64,000 nt of DNA. Origin: Geomobilimonas luticola (GTDB taxonomy: Bacteria > Desulfobacterota > Desulfuromonadia > Geobacterales > Geobacteraceae). How positions within the stretch are numbered: the stretch's first letter is position 1; each line of letters begins with the position of its first letter. A program made the translations under genes and the position numbers. The stretch spans positions 1 to 64,000 of the forward strand of contig NZ_JAHCVK010000003.1 of NCBI RefSeq assembly GCF_018476905.1, in the 5' to 3' direction. Below are positions 5,773 through 14,137 of this stretch, one piece after another. Under the pieces are notes generated by a model. The model was not told where the DNA came from and made no database searches. It saw only the letters and a list, made by a program, of their open reading frames with translations.

Positions 5773-8445
5773 ATGACTGACTCAACCCTCTACCTCATCG
5801 ACGGTTCTTCCTACATCTACCGGGCCTACTACGCCATCCGTCACCTCTCCTCCCCCTCGGGCTTTCCCACCAACGCCCTCTACGGCTTCACCCAGATGCT
5901 GCTGAAGGTGCTCAAGGACCGGAAGCCGGAGCATGTGGCGGTGGTGTTCGACGTGGGGCGGGTCACCTTCCGGACCGAGATCTACCCGGAGTACAAGGCG
6001 AACCGGTCCGCCATGCCAGACGACCTGGTTCCCCAGATCGCCCCCATCAAGGAGATGGTGCGCGCCTTCAACATCCCGGTGCTGGAACTCCCCGGCTTCG
6101 AGGCGGACGACATCATCGGCACCATCGCCCGGCACTGCGAGCGGGAAGGGCTCGCCACCGTGGTGGTGACGGGGGACAAGGACCTGATGCAGATCGTCAG
6201 CGACCGGGTCACCCTTCTGGACACCATGAAGGAGAAGGCATCGGGGATCAGGGATGTGGAGGAACGCTTCGGCGTCGGTCCGGACCGGGTGATCGACATC
6301 CTGGGACTGGCGGGGGACACCTCGGACAACATCCCCGGTGTCCCCGGCATCGGGGAGAAGACCGCCATCAAGCTGATCCAGGAGTTCGGCACCCTGGACG
6401 AGCTGCTGGCACGGGCGGGGGAGGTGAAGGGGAAGATGGGGGAGAAGCTGCGGGAGTTCGCCGAGCAGGCCCGCCTGTCGCGGCGGCTCGCCACCATCGA
6501 CTGCCAGGTTCCCATCCAGTACCGCCTGGACGACTTCGCCCTTTCTCCGCCGGACAACAGGCGGCTGGCGGAACTGTTCAAGGAGTACGGCTTCACCACC
6601 CTCATGAAGGAGCTGACCAGCACCGCCACCCTCTCCACCGAGCAGTACCGGGCCGTTCTCGACAAGCCTGCATTCGAACGGCTTATGGCGGAGTTGCAGA
6701 CAGCCCCCACCTTCGCCGTCGATCTGGAAACCACGAGCCTCAACCCCCTCGAAGCGGAGATCGTCGGCATCTCCGTCAGCTGCCGGGAGCACGAGGCGGC
6801 CTACATCCCGGTTGGGCACAGATACCCCGGTGCACCGGACCAGCTTGACAAGCAGGAGGTTTTGACAGCACTGGCACCCCTCCTCACCGACCCGGCCCTC
6901 CCCAAGATCGGCCAGAACCTCAAGTACGATTATCAGGTGTTCCGGGTGAACGGCCTGGAGATGGAGGGGATCTGGTTCGATACCATGCTCGCCTCTTACC
7001 TCCTCAACCCTGCCCGCTCCAGCCACGGTCTGGATTCCCTGTCGGTGGAGCATCTGGACCACAAGATGATCGCCTATGCGGAAGTGACCGGGAAGGGAAA
7101 GGAGCAGATCAACTTCGCCCAGGTGCCGGTGGAGAAGGCAACTACCTACTCCTGCGAGGACTCGGACGCCGCCTTCCTCCTGCATCGGCTCTTTCTGCCA
7201 CGGCTGAAGGAGGCGGGATTGGAGCAACTCTTCTTCGAGTTGGAGATGCCGCTGGTGAAAATTCTCGCCGAGATGGAGCTGGCGGGGGTGAAACTGGACC
7301 TGCCGCTCCTCGACCGGCTTTCCACCGGTTTCGGGGCGCAGATGGCGGATCTGGAGAAACGCATCCATACCCTGGCACCCGGCCCCTTCAACATCAACTC
7401 CCCGAAGCAGCTGGGGGAGGTGCTGTTCGAGCAGCTGAAGCTCCCCACCGGGAAGAAAACCAAGACCAAGACCGGCTGGTCCACCAACGTCGAGGAACTG
7501 GAGCGGTTGGCGGAGGAGCACGAGATCGCCCGACTGATCCTCACCTGGCGCAGCCTCTCCAAGCTGAAATCCACCTACACCGACGCCCTCCCCAAACTGG
7601 TGGACCCCGCCACCGGCCGGGTCCACACCTCCTACAACCAGGCGGTCACCAACACCGGCCGGCTCTCCTCCTCCGACCCGAACCTGCAGAACATCCCGGT
7701 CCGGAGCGAGGAGGGGCGCCAGATCCGGCACGCCTTCATCGCCGAGGAAGGACACATCCTTCTCTCCGCCGACTATTCCCAGATCGAGCTCCGGGTCCTG
7801 GCCCACCTGTCGGAGGACCGGGTCTTCTGCGACGCCTTCGCCCGGGACGAGGACATCCACACCCGCACCGCCAGCGAGGTGTTCGGCCTCTTTCCCGAGA
7901 TGGTGACCCCGGAGATGCGGCGCCAGGCCAAGACCATCAACTTCGGCGTCATCTACGGCCAGGGAGCGTTCAGCCTCGCCAAGCAGCTCGGCGTGGCGCG
8001 CAAGGTGGCCGACGAGTTCATCGCCCATTACAAGGAGCGGCACGCGGGGGCCATGGCCTACCTGGACAGCTGCGTGCGACAGGCCGAGGAGAAGGGATAC
8101 GTCACCACCATTCTCGGCCGGCGCCTCCCCATTCCCGACATCGCCAGCTCCAACGGCAACATCCGCGCCTTCGCCCAGCGAAACGCCATCAACTACCCGA
8201 TCCAGGGATCGGCGGCCGACATCATCAAGCAGGCGATGGTGAAGTCATTCAACAGGATGAGGAAAGAGGGACTTGCCAGCCGGCTCATCATGCAGGTCCA
8301 CGACGAACTGGTGTTCGAGGTGCCGGAAGCGGAAAAGGTGGTGATGGAGCAGTTGGTACGCCACGAGATGGAGCACGCCGTTCCCCTCCGGGTCCCCCTC
8401 AAGGTGGACATCAACTACGGCAGGAACTGGAGCGAGGCCCACTGA
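5773..8445 (+). CDS. polA: DNA polymerase I
   Basis: Protein of 890 residues for Okazaki-fragment processing and repair. It has an N-terminal 5'-3' nuclease (about 1-260, LIDGSSYIYRAYYAI, VVTGDKDLMQIV, GDTSDNIPGVPGIG). The 3'-5' exonuclease domain (about 300-480) keeps its acidic residues (FAVDLETTSLNP), so proofreading should be active. The polymerase domain carries motif A (SADYSQIELRVLAHLSED), motif B (RRQAKTINFGVIYGQG) and motif C (MQVHDELVFE). The ATG at 5773 fits the family start (TDSTLYLIDGSS); an in-frame ATG at 5725 would add 16 residues partly derived from repeat-adjacent DNA. The upstream DNA is the repeat copy R4, so the promoter probably overlaps it. Confidence 0.97.
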   Translation: MTDSTLYLIDGSSYIYRAYYAIRHLSSPSGFPTNALYGFTQMLLKVLKDRKPEHVAVVFDVGRVTFRTEIYPEYKANRSAMPDDLVPQIAPIKEMVRAFNIPVLELPGFEADDIIGTIARHCEREGLATVVVTGDKDLMQIVSDRVTLLDTMKEKASGIRDVEERFGVGPDRVIDILGLAGDTSDNIPGVPGIGEKTAIKLIQEFGTLDELLARAGEVKGKMGEKLREFAEQARLSRRLATIDCQVPIQYRLDDFALSPPDNRRLAELFKEYGFTTLMKELTSTATLSTEQYRAVLDKPAFERLMAELQTAPTFAVDLETTSLNPLEAEIVGISVSCREHEAAYIPVGHRYPGAPDQLDKQEVLTALAPLLTDPALPKIGQNLKYDYQVFRVNGLEMEGIWFDTMLASYLLNPARSSHGLDSLSVEHLDHKMIAYAEVTGKGKEQINFAQVPVEKATTYSCEDSDAAFLLHRLFLPRLKEAGLEQLFFELEMPLVKILAEMELAGVKLDLPLLDRLSTGFGAQMADLEKRIHTLAPGPFNINSPKQLGEVLFEQLKLPTGKKTKTKTGWSTNVEELERLAEEHEIARLILTWRSLSKLKSTYTDALPKLVDPATGRVHTSYNQAVTNTGRLSSSDPNLQNIPVRSEEGRQIRHAFIAEEGHILLSADYSQIELRVLAHLSEDRVFCDAFARDEDIHTRTASEVFGLFPEMVTPEMRRQAKTINFGVIYGQGAFSLAKQLGVARKVADEFIAHYKERHAGAMAYLDSCVRQAEEKGYVTTILGRRLPIPDIASSNGNIRAFAQRNAINYPIQGSAADIIKQAMVKSFNRMRKEGLASRLIMQVHDELVFEVPEAEKVVMEQLVRHEMEHAVPLRVPLKVDINYGRNWSEAH

Positions 8446-8449
8446 TTTT

Positions 8450-8617
8450 ACGGGACACGCTGCCATCCACGAGGGGGGAGTGTCCCGTAGAGCGAATGTG
8501 CCCGAGTGCCAGCAGGCTGTAGGCGAAATGGAGCAAAGCCGGCCAGTCGGCCGGCGCGAATGAGCCGTACAGCGGCGGCACGAGGGTACTCTGAGCGGAA
8601 CGAGACGCTCCCCCCTC
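8450..8617. other. Highly structured intergenic element A
   Basis: A nested set of stems between polA and the L,D-transpeptidase: 8471-8484 with 8604-8617 (14 pairs, one G-U); 8498-8510 with 8577-8589 (11 of 13 pairs, tandem G-A mismatch); 8516-8524 with 8564-8573 (one bulge); and a 7-pair GCCGGCC/GGCCGGC hairpin at 8538-8555. A competing perfect hairpin, ACGGGACAC at 8450-8458 with GTGTCCCGT at 8480-8488, overlaps the outermost stem, so two exclusive folds are possible. This suggests a regulatory or noncoding RNA, or a mobile palindromic element. No known family was recognised. Confidence 0.5.
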
Positions 8618-8666
8618 GTTGACAACCGCAAGCCGGCAGTCCAGCAACCATCAACAAGAGATCCCC

Positions 8667-9542
8667 ATGCGCGCCTTCATCAGCCTGATGCTGCTGACAC
8701 TTCTACTTCTGGCTTTCCACTCCCCCGCCTCGGGAGCGGCCTACCCCCGCCAGGCGCTCATCGGCCTCCCTTCCCGTCATGCAGTGGAGCCGAACGAATC
8801 ACTCATGGAGATCGCCCGCCGGTACGACGTGGGGTACAACGAGATCATCGCCGCCAACCCCGGCCTCGATCCCTTTATCCCCCCGACCGGCACGAGCGTG
8901 ACGCTCCCCACCTCCTGGCTCCTCCCTGCCGCGGCCAACGGGGAGGGGATAGTGATCAACCTCTCCGAACTGCGGCTTTACCTCCTGTTCACCACCGCCG
9001 GCACGGGCCTCGTGGCTACCTTTCCCATCGGCATCGGCAGCGAGGGGCACGAAACCCCCACCGGCACCTTCAACATCAGGGAGAAGATCGTCAATCCCCC
9101 CTGGCACGTTCCCCCCTCCATCCGCAAGGAGCGCCCCGAACTCCCTCCTGTCATCCCTTCCGGCCCCGACAACCCCCTCGGCAGCCATGCCCTGAGGCTC
9201 TCCGCCGACGGCATACTGATCCACGGCACCAACCGCCCGTGGGGGACGGGGCGTGAGGTGAGTCACGGCTGCATCCGCCTCTACCCCGAAGACATCCCCC
9301 GCCTCTTCCGGCTCGTCCGGGTTGGCACGCCGGTCACCATCGTCCGGGAACCGGTCAAGATAGGCGAGCGGGAGGGGAGGGTCTACCTGGAAGTGCACGA
9401 CGAGGGGGGGGAAGTGATCGACTATCTGGAGAAAGCGACCGGAATCCTGGGAAGGCTGAATCTTGTGGGCAGGGTGAACATAAACCTTCTCGGCGAGGCG
9501 CTTCGCATGCGGACCGGTATCCCCGTTGACATAACCCGCTGA
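8667..9542 (+). CDS. LysM-containing L,D-transpeptidase (YkuD family)
   Basis: Envelope enzyme of 291 residues that forms or exchanges cross-links in peptidoglycan, or attaches proteins to it. A signal peptide covers about residues 1-25 (FISLMLLTLLLLAF...ASGA). A LysM-like segment follows (HAVEPNESLMEIARRYDVGYNEI...NPGLDP). The YkuD catalytic domain spans about 90-225 and ends with the conserved HGT and SHGCIRL motifs, where the Cys is the nucleophile. The start at 8667 is preceded by AAGAG and gives a clean signal peptide; an upstream frame to 8619 does not. It stands alone downstream of structured element A. Confidence 0.93.
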   Translation: MRAFISLMLLTLLLLAFHSPASGAAYPRQALIGLPSRHAVEPNESLMEIARRYDVGYNEIIAANPGLDPFIPPTGTSVTLPTSWLLPAAANGEGIVINLSELRLYLLFTTAGTGLVATFPIGIGSEGHETPTGTFNIREKIVNPPWHVPPSIRKERPELPPVIPSGPDNPLGSHALRLSADGILIHGTNRPWGTGREVSHGCIRLYPEDIPRLFRLVRVGTPVTIVREPVKIGEREGRVYLEVHDEGGEVIDYLEKATGILGRLNLVGRVNINLLGEALRMRTGIPVDITR

Positions 9543-9577
9543 ATTACCATGTTTGGTTCCTATTTTTGTAACCCCAC

Positions 9578-9661
9578 CTGTCCTCCCCTTAATCTAAGGG
9601 GAGGGACATGGCAACTGACGGAGAACCCCCTCTTAACTTAAGAGGGGGGGCAGGGGGAGTT
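9578..9661. repeat. GC-rich palindromic repeat, copy R5 (divergent)
   Basis: Two hairpins, CTCCCCTTA and TAAGGGGAG around ATC, then CCCCCTCTTAA and TTAAGAGGGGG, with the same overall plan as the copies around the DUF559 genes but different wording. It lies between two convergent genes and could also act as a bidirectional terminator. Confidence 0.65.
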
Positions 9662-9746
9662 ATGTTCTCCTGTAATCTGGAAACTGAATTGAAAAAAGGC
9701 CGCGGCATTCTGTCCCCGCGGCCCTTCTGCTCATATCTATCCGTCG

Positions 9747-10136
9747 CTACTTTTTCTGCTGCATCTCGAACGCCTTTGCCGCCTTCTGTGCTGAGGCATC
9801 GGCCCGGGCGGCGGCATCTTCAGCCTTTGCTGCCGCTGCTTCGGCACGGTTGGCCGCCGCGACGGAATTCCCCTCCGCCGTTTGTGCCGCCTGTGCCGCC
9901 TTCTGGGCATCGGCCCGGGCAGCGGCGATCTCGCCCTTCGCCGCATCCAGGTCGGCCATGGGTTGTCCCACCTTCTTCTCCAGGTCATTGAGCTTCGTTT
10001 CAATCCCCATCAGCCGCGAATCGAGCTTGTCGATCCTGCTGCTGATGGGATCCGTCTGCTCCTTGACGAAACTTTCCGTGGCACACCCCGCCGTAAAGAG
10101 CATCGCCACGCACACCATCACACCCAATCCCTTCAT
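9747..10136 (-). CDS. Coiled-coil lipoprotein, Lpp-like
   Basis: Protein of 129 residues with a lipoprotein signal (MKGLGVMVCVAMLFTAGC, lipobox TAGC, lipidated Cys18). A helical region with heptad spacing follows (SRIDKLDSRLMGIETKLNDLEKKV), then an alanine-rich helix of about 70 residues (AARADAQKAAQAAQTAEGN). This resembles alanine-zipper and Lpp-type envelope lipoproteins and suggests a trimeric coiled coil in the periplasm. There is no obvious C-terminal anchoring peptide apart from MQQKK; a terminal lysine is the residue that attaches Lpp to peptidoglycan in E. coli. GGAGGTGG precedes the start at 10136. Confidence 0.8.
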   Translation of the reverse strand: MKGLGVMVCVAMLFTAGCATESFVKEQTDPISSRIDKLDSRLMGIETKLNDLEKKVGQPMADLDAAKGEIAAARADAQKAAQAAQTAEGNSVAAANRAEAAAAKAEDAAARADASAQKAAKAFEMQQKK

Positions 10137-10570
10137 GGTCCACCTCCCTGTGGTATTAGCCATAACTAACACAAATCATACAATTTTCCTGGCAGTTATC
10201 AAGGAGATGGGACGACAAACAGGGCGACTGTCTGTGTGGGCATCTATACTGCGGCAACCACTTCCCGGCTTGATGCATGATAATGACGACGACAATCCGC
10301 CAGAATCAAAACTCGCCCCTCCAACATACCCGCAAACTTCATTTCCATGCTGCCCTCTGTCATGTTATCCAGCGACATCCCTTAGCACAGCGATGATTTT
10401 CTTATTCAAGCCTTGACTTTCGCGCCGCTTAGAGTAAATTTATAATCCAATTCTAATAATTACAGGGTTTCCCATAGCTCACGCTGGCTTGTAACGCGAA
10501 ACATCTGCCTTTACAAAGAACACAATCCCGAGATCGAAACATCAACTGAACGTCACCATAAGGAGGAGTT
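10137..10570. promoter_or_regulatory. Intergenic region with a sigma-70-like promoter
   Basis: A 434-base gap between the divergent Lpp-like and Ig-like lipoprotein genes. At 10413-10440 TTGACT and TAAATT are separated by 16 bases and could drive the downstream gene, leaving a leader of about 125 bases. The remainder is lower in GC than the coding DNA; I see no gene, riboswitch or repeat in it. Confidence 0.4.
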
Positions 10571-11509
10571 ATGCGCTGCCTGAAATTGTTCATGCCGGTC
10601 CTGGTTTCCCTCATGTTGCTATCGATCGGTGGTTGTGGAAGTGATTCGAGTGGTACGACCTCAACCGGCAGCCCGTTCTCCTCGGGGTCGGGCAGTAACG
10701 GCAATTCCACCTCGCCCACACCCACACCCACAGGAAGCGGAACGGTACTTTCCTACAATCTGGCTCTGAGCATAACCGCAGCATCGGGGACAGGAACCAC
10801 CGTGGGCCCCAATAGTACCGTCATTGCCACCGCCAACCTGATCGACTCCGGCGGCAATCCCGTAGCAAATCAGCCGATCAAGTTCGAGGCAGTCGAAGGA
10901 CCGGTGACCATCAATCCCATAATCGTTTCCACCGACTCCAACGGCATGGCCATTAACTTCCTGAGGGCAGGGGCGACGACCACTTCGGCAGCCGATGTGA
11001 TCATCAAGGCATCCACCTCGGTGAACAACCAGCTCGTCACCGCAATCGGCATATTCAAGATCATGCGCAGCGAAAGCAATATCATCAAATTCATGACCAC
11101 CAAAGGCACTACCGACCCCGACGGTACGCTGAATACGTTAAAGATAACACTCGAAAACGTTCCATTACCTTCTCCACCGAGAACAATTCTGCAGTTGGTC
11201 CCGTTCCAGGTACTTGATAACAACGGCATTCCCCGCAGCCGTGTCCCAGTTACGGTAAGTATTTACAGTGAGATCGGCAACTGCCCCGTCTTTATCGATT
11301 CTCCGGAAACGGCTGTCCGTACCGTCACCACTGATGACACAGGTTTGGGCATATTCAATGCGGGAGTAACCGTGGAAGTGCCGGAACCTGGAAGTGAAAA
11401 TGCATGCTCCATTATTTACAAGGCCGAGTCCGCCGACCCGAACAACGTTACGGGCACCATTTACTCATATGGCGGTTTTATCGCTGCCCTAGTTAATACA
11501 AAAAAGTAA
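10571..11509 (+). CDS. Lipoprotein with Ig-like (Big) domain
   Basis: Protein of 312 residues. A lipoprotein signal ends at the lipobox IGGC (lipidated Cys22). A low-complexity Ser/Gly/Thr/Pro linker (about 23-57) leads to a beta-rich bacterial Ig-like domain (about 60-165: LIDSGGNPVANQPIKFEA, VSTDSNGMAINFLRAG) of the kind in intimin/invasin (Big_1). A second beta-rich half follows (FQVLDNNGIPRSRVPVTVSIYS, TDDTGLGIFNAGVTV). It is probably anchored to the outer membrane and exposed or structural. AAGGAGGAG precedes the ATG. The next gene, an outer-membrane barrel, follows 25 bases later, so they are probably one operon. Confidence 0.82.
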   Translation: MRCLKLFMPVLVSLMLLSIGGCGSDSSGTTSTGSPFSSGSGSNGNSTSPTPTPTGSGTVLSYNLALSITAASGTGTTVGPNSTVIATANLIDSGGNPVANQPIKFEAVEGPVTINPIIVSTDSNGMAINFLRAGATTTSAADVIIKASTSVNNQLVTAIGIFKIMRSESNIIKFMTTKGTTDPDGTLNTLKITLENVPLPSPPRTILQLVPFQVLDNNGIPRSRVPVTVSIYSEIGNCPVFIDSPETAVRTVTTDDTGLGIFNAGVTVEVPEPGSENACSIIYKAESADPNNVTGTIYSYGGFIAALVNTKK

Positions 11510-11534
11510 TCTTATTTCATCAAGGAGGACTTTA

Positions 11535-12137
11535 ATGCGCATCATTATTTTCTCTTGCATCCTGAGTCTGCTGGTCCTGCTCACCTCTACCGCCATGGCT
11601 GAAAGCATCAACGGCAGACTGGGGTTGACCGGCAAAGCCGGGTTTACCGTACCTCTCAAAGACCTGGAAATCGGGGGGGTCGAAATAGGAGAACACAACA
11701 CGGGCTTTGCGGGAGGAGGCGGGCTGATCTACGGTCTGGGTGACAATTTCGCCCTCGAACTGGACGTTACCCATGCCCCTGCCACGGACATAAAGATCAA
11801 CAAGAGCAAGGTCGGGGAACAGCAGACCACCGACATCTCGCTCGGGCTCCAGTATCGCATTATGCCCCAAAATCGGCTGGTCCCCTATGTGGGGGCAGGC
11901 GCCGATTTTATCAAGGGAGATATAACGGATTCCGATATAGATTGGACATACGGGGGACACGCAAATATCGGGCTAGACTATTTTATAAACAAAAGCATCG
12001 TCGCGACTGCCGATTTCAAGTTTGTCGCCGGCGCCAAGAGCGACATCCAGTTGAACGGCTCGACCATAGGGAGATACGATCCGATGAATTTTAACGCAAC
12101 CTTCGGGGTGCGTCTGTTCCTGCCGGAAAAGTGGTGA
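11535..12137 (+). CDS. Outer-membrane beta-barrel protein, OmpW/OmpA-like
   Basis: Protein of 200 residues with a signal peptide cleaved near STAMA-E22, followed by alternating polar and hydrophobic strands (GRLGLTGKAGFTVP, FALELDVTHAPA, VPYVGAGADFIKGD, ATADFKFVAGA) and a terminal aromatic Trp200 after MNFNATFGVRLFLPE. These are marks of a small eight-stranded barrel inserted by BAM. The pattern YVGAGADF is common to OmpW-type proteins. Substrate is unknown. AAGGAGG lies upstream. It is probably co-transcribed with the preceding Ig-like lipoprotein and ends at the terminator at 12162-12191. Confidence 0.82.
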   Translation: MRIIIFSCILSLLVLLTSTAMAESINGRLGLTGKAGFTVPLKDLEIGGVEIGEHNTGFAGGGGLIYGLGDNFALELDVTHAPATDIKINKSKVGEQQTTDISLGLQYRIMPQNRLVPYVGAGADFIKGDITDSDIDWTYGGHANIGLDYFINKSIVATADFKFVAGAKSDIQLNGSTIGRYDPMNFNATFGVRLFLPEKW

Positions 12138-12161
12138 GCACGGAGAAATAGGGTCGCAGAC

Positions 12162-12191
12162 AAAAGGGGACCGGAAACGGCCCCCTTTTTT
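12162..12191 (+). terminator. Rho-independent terminator after the OMP gene
   Basis: AAAAGGGG-A-CCG, a GAAA tetraloop, then CGG-CCCC followed by a run of T. Stable GC stem with a GNRA-type loop and six T, 25 bases after the stop codon. Confidence 0.85.
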
Positions 12192-12253
12192 ACGTTATCC
12201 ATTCTATAAGCTTTGCCGCAACAACCGGGACCGGTTCTCAGGTCGAAGAATAC

Positions 12254-13318
12254 TCACAGCCACCGTTTCCGCTTGAAATAGACGAGCATCCCCCCCGCGA
12301 TGGCCGCCATGAAGACAACGACACCGTAGAAGGCCCAAGGGGATTGCAGCCCCGGAATGTACTTAAAGTTCATCCCGTACAGGCCGACGATGAAGGTGAG
12401 GGGGATGAAGATGGTGCCGATGATGGTGAGGAACTTCATGATCTCGTTCATCCGGTTGGAGAGACTCGACAGGTAGACGTCCAGTATGCCGGAAATCATG
12501 TCCCGATACGTGTCGATGGAATCCATCGCCTGGATGGTATGATCGTAGACGTCGCGCAGGTAGACCTGCGTCGCATCCTGGACCAGCTCCGATTCCCCCC
12601 GCTGCAGGGCGGCAAGCACCTCCCGCAGAGGCCAGACCACCCGGCGCAGGAAGATCATCCGCCGCTTCATGCCATGGATGCGACGGACGGTATGAGGAGT
12701 CGGCCGGGAGACCACTTCGTCTTCCAGGGCCTCGATCTCCTCCCCCAGGTGCTCCAGCACCACGAAATAGTTGTCGACGACGGCATCGATGAGGGAATAG
12801 AGCAGGTAATCGGCGCCGGCCGACCTTATCCGCCCCTTTCCCGCACGGAGACGCTGCCGGAGGGGGTCGAAAACGTCACCAGCAATCCCCTCCTGGAACG
12901 ACAGCACATGGCTGGGACCAAGGATGAAACTGATCTGTTCCACGCGGACTTCGGAACGGTCGTTATGGTGGAGCATCTTCATGACAATGAAGAGGTAGTC
13001 GCCGTACACTTCGAGCTTCGGCCGCTGGGAAGTATTGAGAATGTCCTCCATCACCAGGGGGTGGAGTCCGAAACACTCTCCCATCTGCTGGATGATGTCG
13101 GCCTGCTGGACGCTGTCCACGTTGATCCAGGTCACAGACTCCTTGTCCCGGTAGGGGATGCACTGGGAAACGGACTGCAGCTCGGTCTCCCTACACCCTT
13201 CCCCGTCGTAGTCCATTACATGGATGGTTACCGGCCGGCCGGTCGTCTCACCGATGTGGACCAGGGTTCCCGGCGGCAGGCCGCTCTTGGCCCCTCGCCC
13301 CTTGACGAATTGGGTCAT
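12254..13318 (-). CDS. corA: CorA-type magnesium/cobalt channel
   Basis: Inner-membrane divalent cation channel of 354 residues. A large cytoplasmic alpha/beta domain and long stalk helix precede two C-terminal membrane segments. The selectivity motif YGMNF lies at about 314-318, between TM1 (FLTIIGTIFIPLTFIVGLYGM) and TM2 (FYGVVVFMAAIAGGMLVYF). The tail KRKRWL provides the basic ring at the cytoplasmic end. CorA forms a pentamer and closes when cytoplasmic Mg2+ is high. The gene is monocistronic and convergent with the OMP operon. Assignment to the CorA superfamily is secure; Mg versus Co or Zn preference is not. Confidence 0.95.
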   Translation of the reverse strand: MTQFVKGRGAKSGLPPGTLVHIGETTGRPVTIHVMDYDGEGCRETELQSVSQCIPYRDKESVTWINVDSVQQADIIQQMGECFGLHPLVMEDILNTSQRPKLEVYGDYLFIVMKMLHHNDRSEVRVEQISFILGPSHVLSFQEGIAGDVFDPLRQRLRAGKGRIRSAGADYLLYSLIDAVVDNYFVVLEHLGEEIEALEDEVVSRPTPHTVRRIHGMKRRMIFLRRVVWPLREVLAALQRGESELVQDATQVYLRDVYDHTIQAMDSIDTYRDMISGILDVYLSSLSNRMNEIMKFLTIIGTIFIPLTFIVGLYGMNFKYIPGLQSPWAFYGVVVFMAAIAGGMLVYFKRKRWL

Positions 13319-13469
13319 GTTCTTCCCTTGAAACCGTCAGATGATAGCGACACAGATTCTACACCAGCCTCGCGCCGCCGTCCACACCAATAAGCCGATT
13401 ACTGCAGGCTTGCTTTTCGGGTATGAAAAGTTTGCAAAAACCTCACATGCAAAAATGCATCTTTACTTC

Positions 13470-13485
13470 ATCCGCCAAACCGGAT
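13470..13485. promoter_or_regulatory. Probable ArsR operator 1 (ATCCG-N6-CGGAT)
   Basis: ATCCG-CCAAAC-CGGAT, 12 bases before the arsR start codon. The same 16-base pattern with the same six-base spacer recurs at 14057-14072 upstream of acr3, which points to autoregulation and control of the efflux genes by this ArsR. Confidence 0.6.
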
Positions 13486-13497
13486 ATATTCCACCCC

Positions 13498-13839
13498 ATG
13501 GAAACAATCGCCACAATTTTTCAATCCCTCGAAGACGAAACCCGTCTCCGCGTCCTGGCCCTGCTTCTGGAGGAAGAAGAGCTCTGCGTCTGCGACCTGA
13601 TGGCAGTGCTGCAACTCCCCCAGTCCACCGTGTCACGCCATCTCTCACACCTGAAAAACGCAGGGTGGCTGCGCGACCGCCGGGAAGGAGTCTGGATCTA
13701 CTACTCCATTCTCAAGCAGCTTGGCCCGCTCCAGCAGTCGCTCCTCCCTATCCTGCGCCATTTCCTTCGGGATGAAGCGGTGGCGAAGTCCGATATCGAG
13801 CGGCTCCGCGGCTTGAGCCACGGGAATGTCTGCGCCTGA
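13498..13839 (+). CDS. arsR: ArsR-family arsenic-responsive repressor (first copy)
   Basis: Winged-helix repressor of 113 residues. The As(III)-binding motif ELCVCDL (Cys30 and Cys32) opens the DNA-recognition helix region (LPQSTVSRHLSHLKNAG). Binding of arsenite to these thiols is known to release ArsR from its operator. The wing is REGVWIYYSI. Further cysteine: Cys112 near the C terminus. The start at 13498 fits family length; an operator-like palindrome lies just upstream, supporting autoregulation. It is the first gene of the arsenic cluster, but nearly 300 bases of structured noncoding DNA separate it from acr3. Confidence 0.93.
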   Translation: METIATIFQSLEDETRLRVLALLLEEEELCVCDLMAVLQLPQSTVSRHLSHLKNAGWLRDRREGVWIYYSILKQLGPLQQSLLPILRHFLRDEAVAKSDIERLRGLSHGNVCA

Positions 13840-13842
13840 CGA

Positions 13843-14035
13843 GTGAAATTCACGGAGCGCCCAAACCTGGGAGTGGGGGCGGGGTCTCGGGAGTGAAGGG
13901 AAGAGCCCGAGCGGCAGCGGACACCCGCCGAAGCATGTTCCGGGATTACATGCGCAAAGCTCCGTCTCAGCCGGCTATTGGGGGGAACGGTCAGGGTCCG
14001 CAGCGGAGGGACCGACCGCGACGGACGAGGCTCCG
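13843..14035. other. Structured intergenic element B
   Basis: The gap between arsR and acr3 holds several perfect short stems: GTGAA/TTCAC at 13843-13853, CTCGGG/CCCGAG at 13886-13911, GCATGT/ACATGC at 13933-13953, GGTCC/GGACC at 13995-14013, and an enclosing CGGAGC (13853-13858) with GCTCCG (14030-14035). This could be a structured RNA in the arsR-acr3 leader or a dispersed repeat. I recognise no family and no open reading frame with gene-like features. Confidence 0.35.
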
Positions 14036-14056
14036 CCATCGCCTACACCCCTATTA

Positions 14057-14072
14057 ATCCGCAAATCCGGAT
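14057..14072. promoter_or_regulatory. Probable ArsR operator 2 (ATCCG-N6-CGGAT)
   Basis: ATCCG-CAAATC-CGGAT, extended by one flanking AT-rich step on each side (TTAATCCG and CGGATTAA), 66 bases before the acr3 start. Identical half-sites and spacer length to 13470-13485. Confidence 0.6.
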
Positions 14073-14137
14073 TAAGAAAACAATCCAACGATTTTTGGAA
14101 ACAGGGTAATCATCACCATTCAAGAAGGAAGTGCCGC

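Noticed and set aside
5782-8043. Very long open frames antisense to polA, with similar ones antisense to rng, sucA, lon and others
   Set aside because: They mirror GC-rich codon bias of the true genes, and have His/Gly/Leu-rich compositions without domains or ribosome-binding sites.
8469-8647. A 78-codon minus-strand frame within structured element A
   Set aside because: It is an open frame through base-paired DNA with no start signal or domain; RNA or DNA structure is the simpler reading.
13423-13497. Upstream start for arsR1 adding 25 residues
   Set aside because: The extra residues fall over the operator and have no family counterpart; ATG 13498 gives normal ArsR length.
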